From UBA11865 sp963749825 (GTDB lineage Bacteria > Chloroflexota > Anaerolineae > Promineifilales > Promineifilaceae), in NCBI GenBank assembly GCA_963749825.1, contig CAVVOI010000009.1:62001-126000 (forward strand): 64,000 nt of DNA, in the 5' to 3' direction. The position numbers and the translations under genes were made by a program. Below, piece after piece: positions 34,554 through 43,212 of this stretch. The notes beneath the pieces were generated by a model that had not been told where the DNA came from, did no database searches, and saw nothing but the letters and a program-made list of their open reading frames with translations. Within the stretch, counting starts at the first letter, position 1. The number at the start of each line of letters is the position of its first letter.

Positions 34554-36020
34554 TCAGCAATATTGTCGTAAAACATCCACCTCGTTCCCGTCCGCGTCGC
34601 GAATGGTGACCTCAAGAGGCATCTGACCTGGCAAAGAGTGGGTGGCACAACCAAAGCAAGGATCATAGGCTCTGAAAGCCATCTCTACCTTGTTTAGCAA
34701 CCCTTCAGTGATGACAGTGCCATTGCCGATGAGGCTTTTGGCTGCCTTGGCGATAGACATGCTGATAGGAGCATAATTATTAGTTGTGCCGACAATCAGG
34801 TTCACCTTGGTTAAGATACCACGTTCGTCGGTCCAATAATGGTGGGTTAAAGTTCCGCGAGGAGCTTCAACAATGCCGACGCCTTCTGTCGGTGTTTGGG
34901 TAGGCACCACGTGGAAATCTGGCGAAGTGATCTCTGGATCGGTGGCCAACTCTACTAACCGTTCGGCCGCGTAGAGCAGTTCAATTAGGCGGGCCCAATG
35001 TGTAGCCAGACGTTGGTGAACAGGTTTGCCGCCCAACGTTTCGTAAAATTTTTCGTACTCGGCCTGGGCTAAAGGAGTTGCCATACCATCGGCCGCATTC
35101 AATCGCGACAGGGGTGTAGCCGCATAGACGCCTGAATCATTGCCATCGACGAAACCTTTCCAACCGACTTTTTTCAAGTAGGGGAATTTCAAGTAGGTCC
35201 AGGGGACGACCCGTTCCGCAATCCAATCGGTATATTCATTCGGCGAATACTTACCCAATCGATTTCCATCTGGATCAACCACGCTCACTTTACCATCGTA
35301 GAAGTTCACGAAGTTATTCTCATCCACCATGCCAATGTAATGGGTGCGGTGAGTGTAAATGTCACCCAAAATTAGGTCAACATATTCCTTGTTACCCAGG
35401 ACAAGATCGCTGAAGAGCTGCAGACTGAATTGGGCAAACTCAATTCCCCAACGACCCATGTCTTCGATATTTTGCCGTTCTTCTTCGTTAAGACCCTTAG
35501 TCACGCCACCTGGAATCGAGGTGCAAGGGTGAACTTTACGACCTCCCAGTATTTCCACAACCGAATGGCCATATTTACGGGCTTGGATGACTTTGCCGCC
35601 AATTTCCAGGCCAACTTTATGGATGACGCCCAAGATGTTCCGTTCAGCCACGGGAGCGTCAGGTCCCATGACGAAATCAGGTCCACCCAGGGCATAAAAG
35701 TGGGTTGTATGGTCTGTGAAGTAGAAACCCATATAGAGAAGTTCACGGAGTTTCTTGCCGGCGGGGGGAGGATCCACTCCATAGACGGCGTCGGCTGCTT
35801 TTGCCGCGGCCATGTGATGGGCTTCCGGGCAAACGCCGCAGATGCGGTTTGTCAGCAAGGGCATTTCCTCAACCGGACGGCCAACGCAGAAGCGTTCGAA
35901 GCCGCGTAGTTCCGGGATCTGGAAATAGGTGTTGGCAACTTCGCCATCGTCATCCAGCAGGATCTCAATTTTGCCGTGTCCTTCCAGTCTGGTTATGGGG
36001 TCAATGGTGATACGTTCCAT
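34554..36020 (-). CDS. mvhA: [NiFe] hydrogenase large subunit, group 3 (MvhA-like)
   Basis: The protein has 488 residues. The two nickel motifs are RICGVCPEAHH (Cys61, Cys64) and DPCFGCATH (Cys455, Cys458). A 27-residue extension after His461 is the substrate of the maturation protease encoded next. Operon partners mvhD, mvhG and hdrABC place it in group 3c, the methyl-viologen-reducing/heterodisulfide-reductase-linked class, which splits or makes H2 in the cytoplasm. GAGG lies nine bases before the ATG. Confidence 0.95.
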   Translation of the reverse strand: MERITIDPITRLEGHGKIEILLDDDGEVANTYFQIPELRGFERFCVGRPVEEMPLLTNRICGVCPEAHHMAAAKAADAVYGVDPPPAGKKLRELLYMGFYFTDHTTHFYALGGPDFVMGPDAPVAERNILGVIHKVGLEIGGKVIQARKYGHSVVEILGGRKVHPCTSIPGGVTKGLNEEERQNIEDMGRWGIEFAQFSLQLFSDLVLGNKEYVDLILGDIYTHRTHYIGMVDENNFVNFYDGKVSVVDPDGNRLGKYSPNEYTDWIAERVVPWTYLKFPYLKKVGWKGFVDGNDSGVYAATPLSRLNAADGMATPLAQAEYEKFYETLGGKPVHQRLATHWARLIELLYAAERLVELATDPEITSPDFHVVPTQTPTEGVGIVEAPRGTLTHHYWTDERGILTKVNLIVGTTNNYAPISMSIAKAAKSLIGNGTVITEGLLNKVEMAFRAYDPCFGCATHSLPGQMPLEVTIRDADGNEVDVLRQYC

Positions 36021-36035
36021 ATCCTTATCTCCTCA

Positions 36036-37037
36036 TTAATCGCCGGCGAAAGCCGGTTTTGCTGCGTGTAACAGAGAGTTGGCTAAGCCGAAGCGATAAA
36101 ACGAGCCGGCCGGATCCGGAATACCATCCAGTATAGCTTCAATTTCATCTGGGTCGCGGCTATCGATTACCGAAGCCAAAGCCGTCATGATCCGGGCTCC
36201 ATAATCCACGACACCCTCTGCAGGGCCATAACAGCCAATGCAAGCGGCATTAGCCGCAGGGCAGAGCGCCCCACAACCATTGCGCGTAGCCGGACCATTG
36301 CAAAGTATGCCTTGTTCCAGTAAACAAAGTTCAGGATCAATCGATTCCACTTCATGGATGCGGACGAATTCCTTGATCTTCTTCACATTTCTGGTTCGAC
36401 TGCAATCATCGCAAACGGTCGAAATGCCCGCGCCAATGACGGCGCCTTTCGGCGGCAATTCCGCTTCACCATTTAGGGCTTTGATGACCAGCTCTACAAC
36501 AGCGGCAATTTGATGGGACTCAGGTGGGCAACCGGGCATGTAATAATCGACATCGACGATCTTATCCAATGTCCTTAAGCTGGGGCTAAAAACCGGGATA
36601 TTAATTGAGAGCCCTTCGGGCGTATCCCAATTGTATTGTGGCCGGATGTTGTCCGGATTTTCAGTCGATACAGTGTTGTCGTAAACCGCATCGAAGATTT
36701 GAGACATGCTGCTGAAATTGGCTAAACCGGGAATGCATCCCTCGGTAGCACAAGAGCCAAAAGCCACCAAGAAGACCGACTTCTTGCGCAACAATTTCGC
36801 AAGATGCTCGTTTTCCTCATTGCGTATGCCGCCATTGAACAGGGTCAAGGTTATGGACTTGTCGGGCATTGCTTCGACATCTTTATATTTGGCGTCCATG
36901 GCAACCGGCCAGAAGGCGACGTCAAAGGCAGCATCCACATCCAGGATTTTTTCGCCGATATTGAGAACGGCAATTTCGCATCCTCCGCATGATGCCGCCC
37001 AATACATTGCAAACTTGGGTTTACCATTTTCGCTCAT
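36036..37037 (-). CDS. mvhG: [NiFe] hydrogenase small subunit (MvhG-like)
   Basis: The protein has 333 residues. It starts KFAMYWAASCGGCEIAVLN, with Cys17 and Cys20 binding the proximal [4Fe-4S] cluster. Further ligands are in GSCATEGC and MPGCPP, and two clusters in the C-terminal part are carried by CDDC, CLLEQGILCNG, NGCGALCPAANAACIGC. There is no Tat signal, so it is cytoplasmic. The ATG overlaps the mvhD stop by four bases. Confidence 0.94.
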   Translation of the reverse strand: MSENGKPKFAMYWAASCGGCEIAVLNIGEKILDVDAAFDVAFWPVAMDAKYKDVEAMPDKSITLTLFNGGIRNEENEHLAKLLRKKSVFLVAFGSCATEGCIPGLANFSSMSQIFDAVYDNTVSTENPDNIRPQYNWDTPEGLSINIPVFSPSLRTLDKIVDVDYYMPGCPPESHQIAAVVELVIKALNGEAELPPKGAVIGAGISTVCDDCSRTRNVKKIKEFVRIHEVESIDPELCLLEQGILCNGPATRNGCGALCPAANAACIGCYGPAEGVVDYGARIMTALASVIDSRDPDEIEAILDGIPDPAGSFYRFGLANSLLHAAKPAFAGD

Positions 37038-37510
37038 GCTGCCACCTCCTCGACGACTTCGATTGCTGGAGCACCGGCGCCGTTGCTATGTACCTGGTTG
37101 CGAGGCCAGTTTAGTGGACCAAGCTCCCGGATTTCTTCAACAATTTTGGTGATTTCCTTGGCCAAGTACACACCTTCTGCCGCACTCGCCCAAACAAGCT
37201 TGACTCTTTCGGGCTCAATACCCATCTGGGCTATCGTGCGCCGAAGCAGTAAGTAACGGCGCAAGGCCTTGTAATTTTGTTCCAGATAGTGGCATTCTCC
37301 GGGATGGCAACCCGTGATCATGACCGCGTCAGCCCCTTCCGACAAAGCTTTGAGTACGAAAGTGGGGTCAAGACGGCCGGAACACATCAGCCGAATCAGG
37401 CGAATATTGGGCGGATACTTCTGTCTTGAAGTACCCGCCAGATCGGCCGCCCGATAACTGCACCAGTTGCAAGTGAAACCAATGATGATAGGTTCAAATT
37501 GTTCTGTCAT
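37034..37510 (-). CDS. mvhD: Methyl-viologen-reducing hydrogenase delta subunit (MvhD)
   Basis: The protein has 158 residues. CNWCSYRAADLAGTSR near the N-terminus, MCSGRLDP and GCHPGECHY are the [2Fe-2S]-binding motifs of MvhD/FlpD. It transfers electrons between the hydrogenase and HdrA, and its presence as a separate gene next to hdrA is the hallmark of the MvhADG-HdrABC complex. AGGAGG lies six bases before the ATG. Confidence 0.95.
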   Translation of the reverse strand: MTEQFEPIIIGFTCNWCSYRAADLAGTSRQKYPPNIRLIRLMCSGRLDPTFVLKALSEGADAVMITGCHPGECHYLEQNYKALRRYLLLRRTIAQMGIEPERVKLVWASAAEGVYLAKEITKIVEEIRELGPLNWPRNQVHSNGAGAPAIEVVEEVAA

Positions 37511-37520
37511 GGTACTCCTC

Positions 37521-39563
37521 CTAGGCGGCCACAGGCTCAGCTACTTTGACCCCACCGTTTGGCCTGCTGTACCTCAGCATACCTTCGATTTGGGCCAAGA
37601 TCTGTTCATTAGTAAAGCCGCTGCCAGTGATCGCCCCGGCCGGACAAGCTGCTACGCACGTACCGCAGCCTTGGCAGAGCGCCTGGTTGATTTCAGTCAC
37701 CATCAAATCTTCATGGAAGAGGATGGCATTGAAGGGGCATAGGTCATTGCAGATGCGACAGCCCGAGCATTGCTCAGCGTTCACACTGGCCCGAACTGGT
37801 TCGAGCTCGATCTCTTCCCGGCCAATCAGGTTAAGCACTCGTGCGGCTGCTGCCGCTCCTTGGGCAACGCTTGTGGGAATGTCCTTTGGACCTTGAACGG
37901 CACCGGCAATGAAAATGCCTTCGGTCATGGTCGCCACCGGATCCAATTTTGGATGTTTCTCGATGAACCAACCATTAGCGCTACAAGAGATGCCAAACTT
38001 GTGACCGACTTCCTTGGCGTCTGCTCTTGGCTCGAGGCCAAGGGCCAGGATAACCATATCCACCGGGATGCGACGTTGTTTGCCGACTAGCGTATCCTCT
38101 GCTTGAATGATGAGTTTACCTTCTTCGCCGGGCATACGAGCCGCATCGGTAACCTCAGCTACTCGCCCGCGAACGAAGCTCACGCCTTCTTCCAAGACTC
38201 TTTGGTAAAACTCATCATAATCTTTATAGGCCGTTCGCATGTCGATATAGAAGTTGTACACTTCGGCATCGGTACGCTCTTTTACTAAGTGAGCGAATTT
38301 TAAGCTCGACATACAACAGATCACTGAGCAGTAGTTGTTGAAGTTGCGATCCCGACTGCCAACGCAGTGGATGATGCCCACTGATTTGGGTGTGGTAACG
38401 CCATCTCTCAGGACAACGTCACCATTCGTTGGTCCGGCCGCGTTGCACATGCGTTCGAATTCGAGGCTGCTGAATACGTTGGCTAATCGGCCAAAACCGT
38501 ATTGGGTTAACTTGCGGGCGTCGAAGACATCAAATCCGGTGGCGAGAATGATATTTCCAACCGTGATCGTGATGAATTCCTCTTGCTGATCGAAATCGAT
38601 AGCGCCCGTAGGACACAACTTTTCGCAGGCCCGACATTTCCCGTTTTGGAAGTAGGTGCAATTCGGCGGGTCAATGACCGGGTATTTGGGCACGGCCTGG
38701 GCAAAGGGCGTGTAAATCGCTTTGCGGTAGCCGAGTCCGGCTTCAAAAACGTCGTCGATGACACTCTTGGGGCATTTTTCCCAACAGATGCCGCAACCGG
38801 TGCAATCTTCTTCAACCACGTATCGTGGTTTCTTTTTGATGGATACTGTGAAACTACCCACGTAGCCATCAACTCGCTCGACCTCGCTCCAGGTCAAGAG
38901 TTCGATGTTCGGGTGATTACCCACATCGACCATTCTGGGCGTTAAGATACATGCCGAACAGTCCAAAGTGGGGAACGTTTTGTCAAATTGGGCCATGTGG
39001 CCACCGATGGATGGTTCCCTTTCTACCAAGTAAACTTTCTTTCCGGAACCCGCAATTTCTAGGGCAGCTTGAATGCCGGCTATGCCGCCGCCAACGACAA
39101 GGGTGTCGGGATTAATCGGCACATGCATGGGCTCAAGTGGTTCGTTATGAATGACTCTTTCAACGCCACTGGCTAACATGGCCTTGGCTTTCGCTGTCGC
39201 GGCTATCTTATCCGTATGTACCCAGGAAACCTGTTCACGAATCGAAACCATCTCGCAAAGATAAGGATTCAGGCCGGCACGATTACAAGCGCCACGAAAA
39301 GTGGCCTCATGAAGGTGGGGGGAACAAGCAGCCACTACAACCCGGGTTAATCCTTCCTCTTCGATGTCCCGCTCGATGAGTTCTTGTCCCAGGCTAGAGC
39401 ACATGAATTTGTAATCTCGGGAAACGACCACACCATCATCGCCCAGGGTATCCTGCGCCCAGATTGCAACGTCCTCCACGTCAACCATGCTGGCGATATT
39501 GGAGCCGCAATGGCAAACATATACACCAACGCGTTCTTTATCGTTACCTTGTTCAGCACTCAT
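37521..39563 (-). CDS. hdrA: Heterodisulfide reductase subunit A-like flavoprotein (HdrA)
   Basis: The protein has 680 residues. An N-terminal domain contains YVCHCGSNIA. An FAD domain has VVGGGIAGIQAALEIA (about 157-172) and DCSACILTPRMVDV. An inserted ferredoxin domain contains CTGCGICWEKCP and CRACEKLCP. A C-terminal 2[4Fe-4S] domain contains CSGCRICNDLCP and CQGCGTCVAACP. HdrA carries the bifurcating FAD in characterised complexes. The length is close to methanogen HdrA. It overlaps hdrB by four bases. Confidence 0.95.
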   Translation of the reverse strand: MSAEQGNDKERVGVYVCHCGSNIASMVDVEDVAIWAQDTLGDDGVVVSRDYKFMCSSLGQELIERDIEEEGLTRVVVAACSPHLHEATFRGACNRAGLNPYLCEMVSIREQVSWVHTDKIAATAKAKAMLASGVERVIHNEPLEPMHVPINPDTLVVGGGIAGIQAALEIAGSGKKVYLVEREPSIGGHMAQFDKTFPTLDCSACILTPRMVDVGNHPNIELLTWSEVERVDGYVGSFTVSIKKKPRYVVEEDCTGCGICWEKCPKSVIDDVFEAGLGYRKAIYTPFAQAVPKYPVIDPPNCTYFQNGKCRACEKLCPTGAIDFDQQEEFITITVGNIILATGFDVFDARKLTQYGFGRLANVFSSLEFERMCNAAGPTNGDVVLRDGVTTPKSVGIIHCVGSRDRNFNNYCSVICCMSSLKFAHLVKERTDAEVYNFYIDMRTAYKDYDEFYQRVLEEGVSFVRGRVAEVTDAARMPGEEGKLIIQAEDTLVGKQRRIPVDMVILALGLEPRADAKEVGHKFGISCSANGWFIEKHPKLDPVATMTEGIFIAGAVQGPKDIPTSVAQGAAAAARVLNLIGREEIELEPVRASVNAEQCSGCRICNDLCPFNAILFHEDLMVTEINQALCQGCGTCVAACPAGAITGSGFTNEQILAQIEGMLRYSRPNGGVKVAEPVAA

Positions 39564-40552
39564 TTGACTTCCTCCTCAGCTTGAGGCATCTGGGGCATAG
39601 GTAAGGTTGGGTCATCCTTCTTTCGACGCTTGGGTTGGGCAGGCACTTCTTCAACAGGCACTTCCACGCCTATCTTAGCCATAGCCTCGGTCGATTTGAC
39701 GAACTCTCTACCCACTCCCAGCTCCTTCGCATCGTGGCCAAAAGCCAGACCCAATAACTGGGTGAAGTAAAGGATGGGGATGTGGTAGTTGGTTTTGAAA
39801 TGTTTATTAACATCACCCTGATAAGCGTCGACATTGAGTTGACACATAGGGCACAAAGTTACTAACATATCTGCTTTATACTCTTCTGCGGCATACAGTA
39901 GCCGGCGAATGAGCTCGTAAGCTGTCGGCTCGCTGATTTGGGTCATGTGACCGCCACAACAGTGGGTTTTCAGCGGAAAGTCGATGACTTCAGCGCCTAA
40001 GGCCTTTAATAACTTGTCCAACACTTGGGGATATTCCGGCGCTCCAAACCGATTATCTACATCCGGCCGGACGACCATGCAGCCGTAGTAAGGAGCAAGC
40101 CGCAAACCTTTGAGCGGCCTGACGACTTTGCTTTTGATAGTGTCAAGACCGACATCATGGTAAATTATGTCAAGTAGATGTCGAATCTTAACCGCATCAG
40201 CCTCGTAACTAAGCCCGCCAGCCGCCAACGCTTCACCGACCATCTCGGCTAGCCCGGCGTCTTCACGAAGGTAACTGTTGGTTTTCGATAAATTAAGATA
40301 ACAGGCGCTGCAGCCCGCGACAAGGGTATCGGCGCCGTCAACTTGTTGGCTGGCTAAGGCTAAATTTCGGCCGACCAGGGAATGGGAAGGAATTCGGGCG
40401 ATAGAGGAGTACTCGGTCGCCCCACAGCAATTCCAATCCCGCACTTCTTCTAGCTCGATTCCGATATCTTCGCGAATCGCCAGCGTGGAGTCCAGATATG
40501 GTCGGGCACTCTTTTCCATGGCACAGCCAGGGTAGAATAAATACTTGCTCAT
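39560..40552 (-). CDS. hdrB: Heterodisulfide reductase subunit B-like protein (HdrB)
   Basis: The protein has 330 residues with two CCG domains. The first has YPGCAMEKSA, NCCGATEY and AGCSACYLN; the second has PYYGCMVVRP, THCCGGHM and LCPMCQLN. In HdrB these cysteines bind two noncubane [4Fe-4S] clusters that reduce the disulfide. The last 40 residues are a basic and proline-rich tail (QPKRRKKDDPTLPMPQ), which is unusual for the family. The true oxidised substrate in this bacterium is unknown. Confidence 0.93.
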   Translation of the reverse strand: MSKYLFYPGCAMEKSARPYLDSTLAIREDIGIELEEVRDWNCCGATEYSSIARIPSHSLVGRNLALASQQVDGADTLVAGCSACYLNLSKTNSYLREDAGLAEMVGEALAAGGLSYEADAVKIRHLLDIIYHDVGLDTIKSKVVRPLKGLRLAPYYGCMVVRPDVDNRFGAPEYPQVLDKLLKALGAEVIDFPLKTHCCGGHMTQISEPTAYELIRRLLYAAEEYKADMLVTLCPMCQLNVDAYQGDVNKHFKTNYHIPILYFTQLLGLAFGHDAKELGVGREFVKSTEAMAKIGVEVPVEEVPAQPKRRKKDDPTLPMPQMPQAEEEVK

Positions 40553-40554
40553 AC

Positions 40555-41160
40555 CTAAGCCTCCACCTCATCCAGCTCTTTGGCTTTCTTCAAGATCGCC
40601 TTGAGTTGGTCTATATCTTCGATCTTTTTGGGGCGAATGTCCAACCTGTCTTGACTCCACATCCCCCAGCCAAATGAGGTGCTCCCCATTAATCTGAGAG
40701 GTGAATGTGTTAAGTAATGACGGGTGGCTAAGCCAAGTTCGAAGCTGCGCCCGTAATTCTCTACTTGACCGATGAAGGTCTTAGAGAAATCGGGAGCCGT
40801 GCTGTCGTCATAGAGATTGGCGTTGATAGCCTGTCTCTTGAGGGTGTACATGATGTCGGTGATGTGAATTTCCTGCGGGCAGCGAACCATGCAGTAATAA
40901 CAAGAGACACAATACCAGGGCGTATTGCTGGCGAGAACCTCATCTCTCATCCCTGCGCGGATCATGGCAAATAATTGCCGAGGTGTGTGGTCCATGTCCA
41001 TACCCGATGGACAAGAACCGCCGCACGTGCCGCATTGGATACACATCTCCAGACGTGAATCTCCTACCGTGCCGGCCTCAATTTCCTGCAAGAAGGTCTT
41101 CTTGGGAACAGCGGCCGCATCGGGGAGTTTCTCAGCGACAATATCAGTAGTTGCAGTCAA
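40555..41160 (-). CDS. hdrC: Heterodisulfide reductase subunit C-like protein (HdrC)
   Basis: The protein has 201 residues. Two [4Fe-4S] motifs, CIQCGTCGGSCPSG (about 40-53) and CVSCYYCMVRCPQE (about 84-97), precede a helical C-terminus. It links HdrA to HdrB. The start is TTG at 41160: AGGAGG lies six bases upstream and an in-frame TGA just before it rules out an earlier start. It is the first gene of the hdrCBA-mvhDGA-protease-CNBD operon. Confidence 0.93.
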   Translation of the reverse strand: MTATTDIVAEKLPDAAAVPKKTFLQEIEAGTVGDSRLEMCIQCGTCGGSCPSGMDMDHTPRQLFAMIRAGMRDEVLASNTPWYCVSCYYCMVRCPQEIHITDIMYTLKRQAINANLYDDSTAPDFSKTFIGQVENYGRSFELGLATRHYLTHSPLRLMGSTSFGWGMWSQDRLDIRPKKIEDIDQLKAILKKAKELDEVEA

Positions 41161-41191
41161 CGGTCACCTCCTGATTGATGCCATCCTCCAA

Positions 41192-41241
41192 CAAAATAAA
41201 AAACGGCCCCATCAATAACCGAAAGGCAATGGATAGGGCCG
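41192..41241 (-). terminator. Intrinsic terminator in the leader of the hdr-mvh operon (candidate attenuator)
   Basis: On the minus strand CGGCCCTATC (41241-41232) pairs with GATGGGGCCG (41212-41203) with one wobble, enclosing a smaller hairpin, and is followed by TTTTTTATTTTG. It is oriented toward hdrC and ends 32 bp before its start codon, so it would stop transcription from the promoter at 41429-41457 unless antitermination occurs. Confidence 0.75.
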
Positions 41242-41409
41242 AACATTCGCTACATACACCTACATTTAGGCACAAACGTTAGAACGGTAAAAATAGCAGA
41301 AATGGCAGAAATAATCTACCTTATCGGAATTCTATTAGTCTTCTGGAAAAAGGCTTAGTGACAGAAGTCATGAGTTTTTAGTGATGTTAGTACATGTTAA
41401 TCATAAAGT

Positions 41410-41429
41410 ATTGTGAAATTATTCACATA
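41410..41429. promoter_or_regulatory. Predicted Rex (NADH-sensing repressor) operator
   Basis: The 20 bp at 41410-41429 match the Rex consensus WWTGTGAANNNNTTCACAWW at every defined position (arms TGTGAA 41412-41417 and TTCACA 41422-41427). The site covers the predicted transcription start of the hdr-mvh operon. The same core also fits the CRP consensus TGTGA-N6-TCACA, so a CRP-family protein is the alternative. Confidence 0.7.
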
Positions 41430-41457
41430 TTATAATTTAGTTCGATACCCTTGGCAA
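41429..41457 (-). promoter_or_regulatory. Sigma70 promoter of the hdr-mvh operon
   Basis: Minus strand TTGCCA (41452-41457), a 17-bp spacer and TATAAT (41429-41434) match the consensus at 11 of 12 positions. The predicted start is near 41422, giving a leader of about 260 nt before hdrC. Confidence 0.8.
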
Positions 41458-41479
41458 TATACGATTGGTACATAATAAT
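41451..41479 (+). promoter_or_regulatory. Divergent promoter of the LLM oxidoreductase gene
   Basis: Plus strand TTGGCA (41451-41456), a 17-bp spacer and AATAAT (41474-41479) precede the ATG at 41515 by 35 bp. Its -35 box is the opposite face of the hdr-mvh -35 box, so the two promoters are back to back. Confidence 0.5.
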
Positions 41480-41514
41480 TTGAGCAATCTGAATTATCTC
41501 GGGAAATCACGAAG

Positions 41515-42390
41515 ATGAAGTTTGGTGTTGTCTTTCCACAAACTGAATTCGGGGACGATCCGGTTGCAATCTGTAATTTTGCGCAAACGGCCGAATCATT
41601 GGGATATAGTCACATCCTGGCTTACGATCATGTTCTAGGCGCGGGTCCGGCGCGACCGAAGCCCCTGAATGGACCCTATACTCATGAAGATCCGTTTCAC
41701 GAACCGTTTGTACTCTTTAGCTTCATGGCTGCCGTCACCAGTCAGATCGAATTTACGACAGGCATCTTGATCCTTCCTCAAAGAGAGACGGCCTTGGTTG
41801 CCAAACAGGCGGCAACCTTGGATGTTCTTTGCCAAGGTAGGCTACGCATGGGGCTAGGCATCGGCTGGAACTGGGTGGAATACGAAGCGCTCAATCAGAA
41901 TTTTCAGACACGTGGGCGGCGGATTGAAGAACAAGTAGAGGTGCTCCGCCAATTATGGACCCAACCGTTGGTTAACTTTGATGGCGAGTGGCACCACATC
42001 GCCAATGCGGGTATCAATCCTTTACCAATTCAACGGCCGGTACCTATATGGTTTGGTGGGCGTGCCGATGCCGTTTTACGACGTGTCGCGGAAATGGGGG
42101 ACGGATGGATGCCAACTTATCAAAAGGCGGCCGACGCCTGCCCATCATTGGACAAAATCTCAGGCTACCTGGCGACAGCAGGACGAAGCTGGGAGGATAT
42201 TGGGTTAGAAGCGCGAATTTGGTATGGGGATGGTGATCCGGAGCGGTGGATTTCGTTTAGCGACGACTGGCGGGCTTCTGGTGCGACCCATTTGTCCATC
42301 AATACAATGCGCTGCGGATTCACGACACCTACTGAACACTTGGAGGCTATTCAACGATTCGCAGAATTGTCTGGCCTTTTTATTTCATAA
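41515..42390 (+). CDS. LLM class (luciferase-like) F420-type oxidoreductase
   Basis: The protein has 291 residues of the luciferase-like TIM barrel. It starts MKFGVVFPQTEFGDDP, contains ILAYDHVLG, GILILPQRETALVAKQAATLD, GLGIGWNWVEYEAL and PIWFGGRADAVLRRVAEMGDGWMP, the pattern of the TIGR03619-like F420-dependent subfamily. It would pass hydride between F420H2 (or FMNH2) and an unknown organic substrate. It is divergent from the hdr-mvh operon and 18 bp upstream of the amidase gene. Confidence 0.88.
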   Translation: MKFGVVFPQTEFGDDPVAICNFAQTAESLGYSHILAYDHVLGAGPARPKPLNGPYTHEDPFHEPFVLFSFMAAVTSQIEFTTGILILPQRETALVAKQAATLDVLCQGRLRMGLGIGWNWVEYEALNQNFQTRGRRIEEQVEVLRQLWTQPLVNFDGEWHHIANAGINPLPIQRPVPIWFGGRADAVLRRVAEMGDGWMPTYQKAADACPSLDKISGYLATAGRSWEDIGLEARIWYGDGDPERWISFSDDWRASGATHLSINTMRCGFTTPTEHLEAIQRFAELSGLFIS

Positions 42391-42408
42391 GCGCTAGCAT
42401 TTTAAGCA

Positions 42409-43212
42409 ATGAAGCTTAACGTATCTTTGGGACAGATGGATGTCCAATTAGGTCAACCTGAGAAAAACTTGGCGACTGTTGAGTCGATGGTGACCGAGGC
42501 CGCTGAAAAAGGATCTGACCTCATTCTCTTCCCTGAGTTGTGGTCGTCTGGTTATGACTTGAAAAATGCGAACCTGCATGCAACAGCTCTGGATCAAGGT
42601 GTCTTCGCCGAAACTGCTAACTTGGCCAGAAAATATGGTCTTAGCATTTTGGGAAGCTGCTTATCTCTGAAGCAAGAAGGCCAATTTGGCAACACGGCCG
42701 TTTACTTTGATGATAAGGGGCAGCAACTTGGAGCTTATACAAAGATTCACCTTTTTCGCCTGATGGTGGAGGATCAATATCTGTCGCCTGGCGAGTATTT
42801 AACGGCTATTAACACAGCATGGGGTAGGGTTGGCTTAGCAATTTGTTACGATCTGCGTTTTCCTGAAATCTTCAGAGCCTACGCCTTGGCTGGAGCCAAG
42901 ATCGTGCTATTACCGGCGCAATGGCCTTATCCTAGACTCTCTCACTGGCAAACATTGTTAAGGGCCCGGGCGATAGAGAACCAGTTGGTTATCATTGCCT
43001 GTAACCGGGTGGGCGCTACAGGAGACACCACCTACTGTGGCCATTCAACGATCATTGATCCATGGGGGGATATCATCGTTGAAGGGAGTGATTCTCCTGA
43101 TCTCTTAAGCGGAACAGTGGATCTAGATCGCGTTGATGAAGTTCGGACAAAAATCCCGATTCTATCTGATCGCCGGCCTGATGCTTATACCGTTAGAATT
43201 CGTGGTCTCTGA
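42409..43212 (+). CDS. Nitrilase-superfamily carbon-nitrogen hydrolase
   Basis: The protein has 267 residues. The catalytic Glu-Lys-Cys triad is visible in LFPELWSSGYDL, YTKIHLF and AICYDLRFPE. It resembles omega-amidase/YafV-like enzymes that hydrolyse small amides such as alpha-ketoglutaramate. It lies 18 bp after the LLM oxidoreductase gene, so the two are likely co-transcribed. Confidence 0.9.
   Translation: MKLNVSLGQMDVQLGQPEKNLATVESMVTEAAEKGSDLILFPELWSSGYDLKNANLHATALDQGVFAETANLARKYGLSILGSCLSLKQEGQFGNTAVYFDDKGQQLGAYTKIHLFRLMVEDQYLSPGEYLTAINTAWGRVGLAICYDLRFPEIFRAYALAGAKIVLLPAQWPYPRLSHWQTLLRARAIENQLVIIACNRVGATGDTTYCGHSTIIDPWGDIIVEGSDSPDLLSGTVDLDRVDEVRTKIPILSDRRPDAYTVRIRGL

Noticed and set aside
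41192..41241. Terminator belonging to a plus-strand transcript
   Set aside because: The T run is only on the minus strand, and no plus-strand gene ends here.
41412..41427. CRP-type site TGTGA-N6-TCACA
   Set aside because: It fits CRP equally well in the core, but the wider AT flanks, the 4-bp centre between TGTGAA and TTCACA, and its place on a promoter start fit Rex better. CRP is kept as the alternative.
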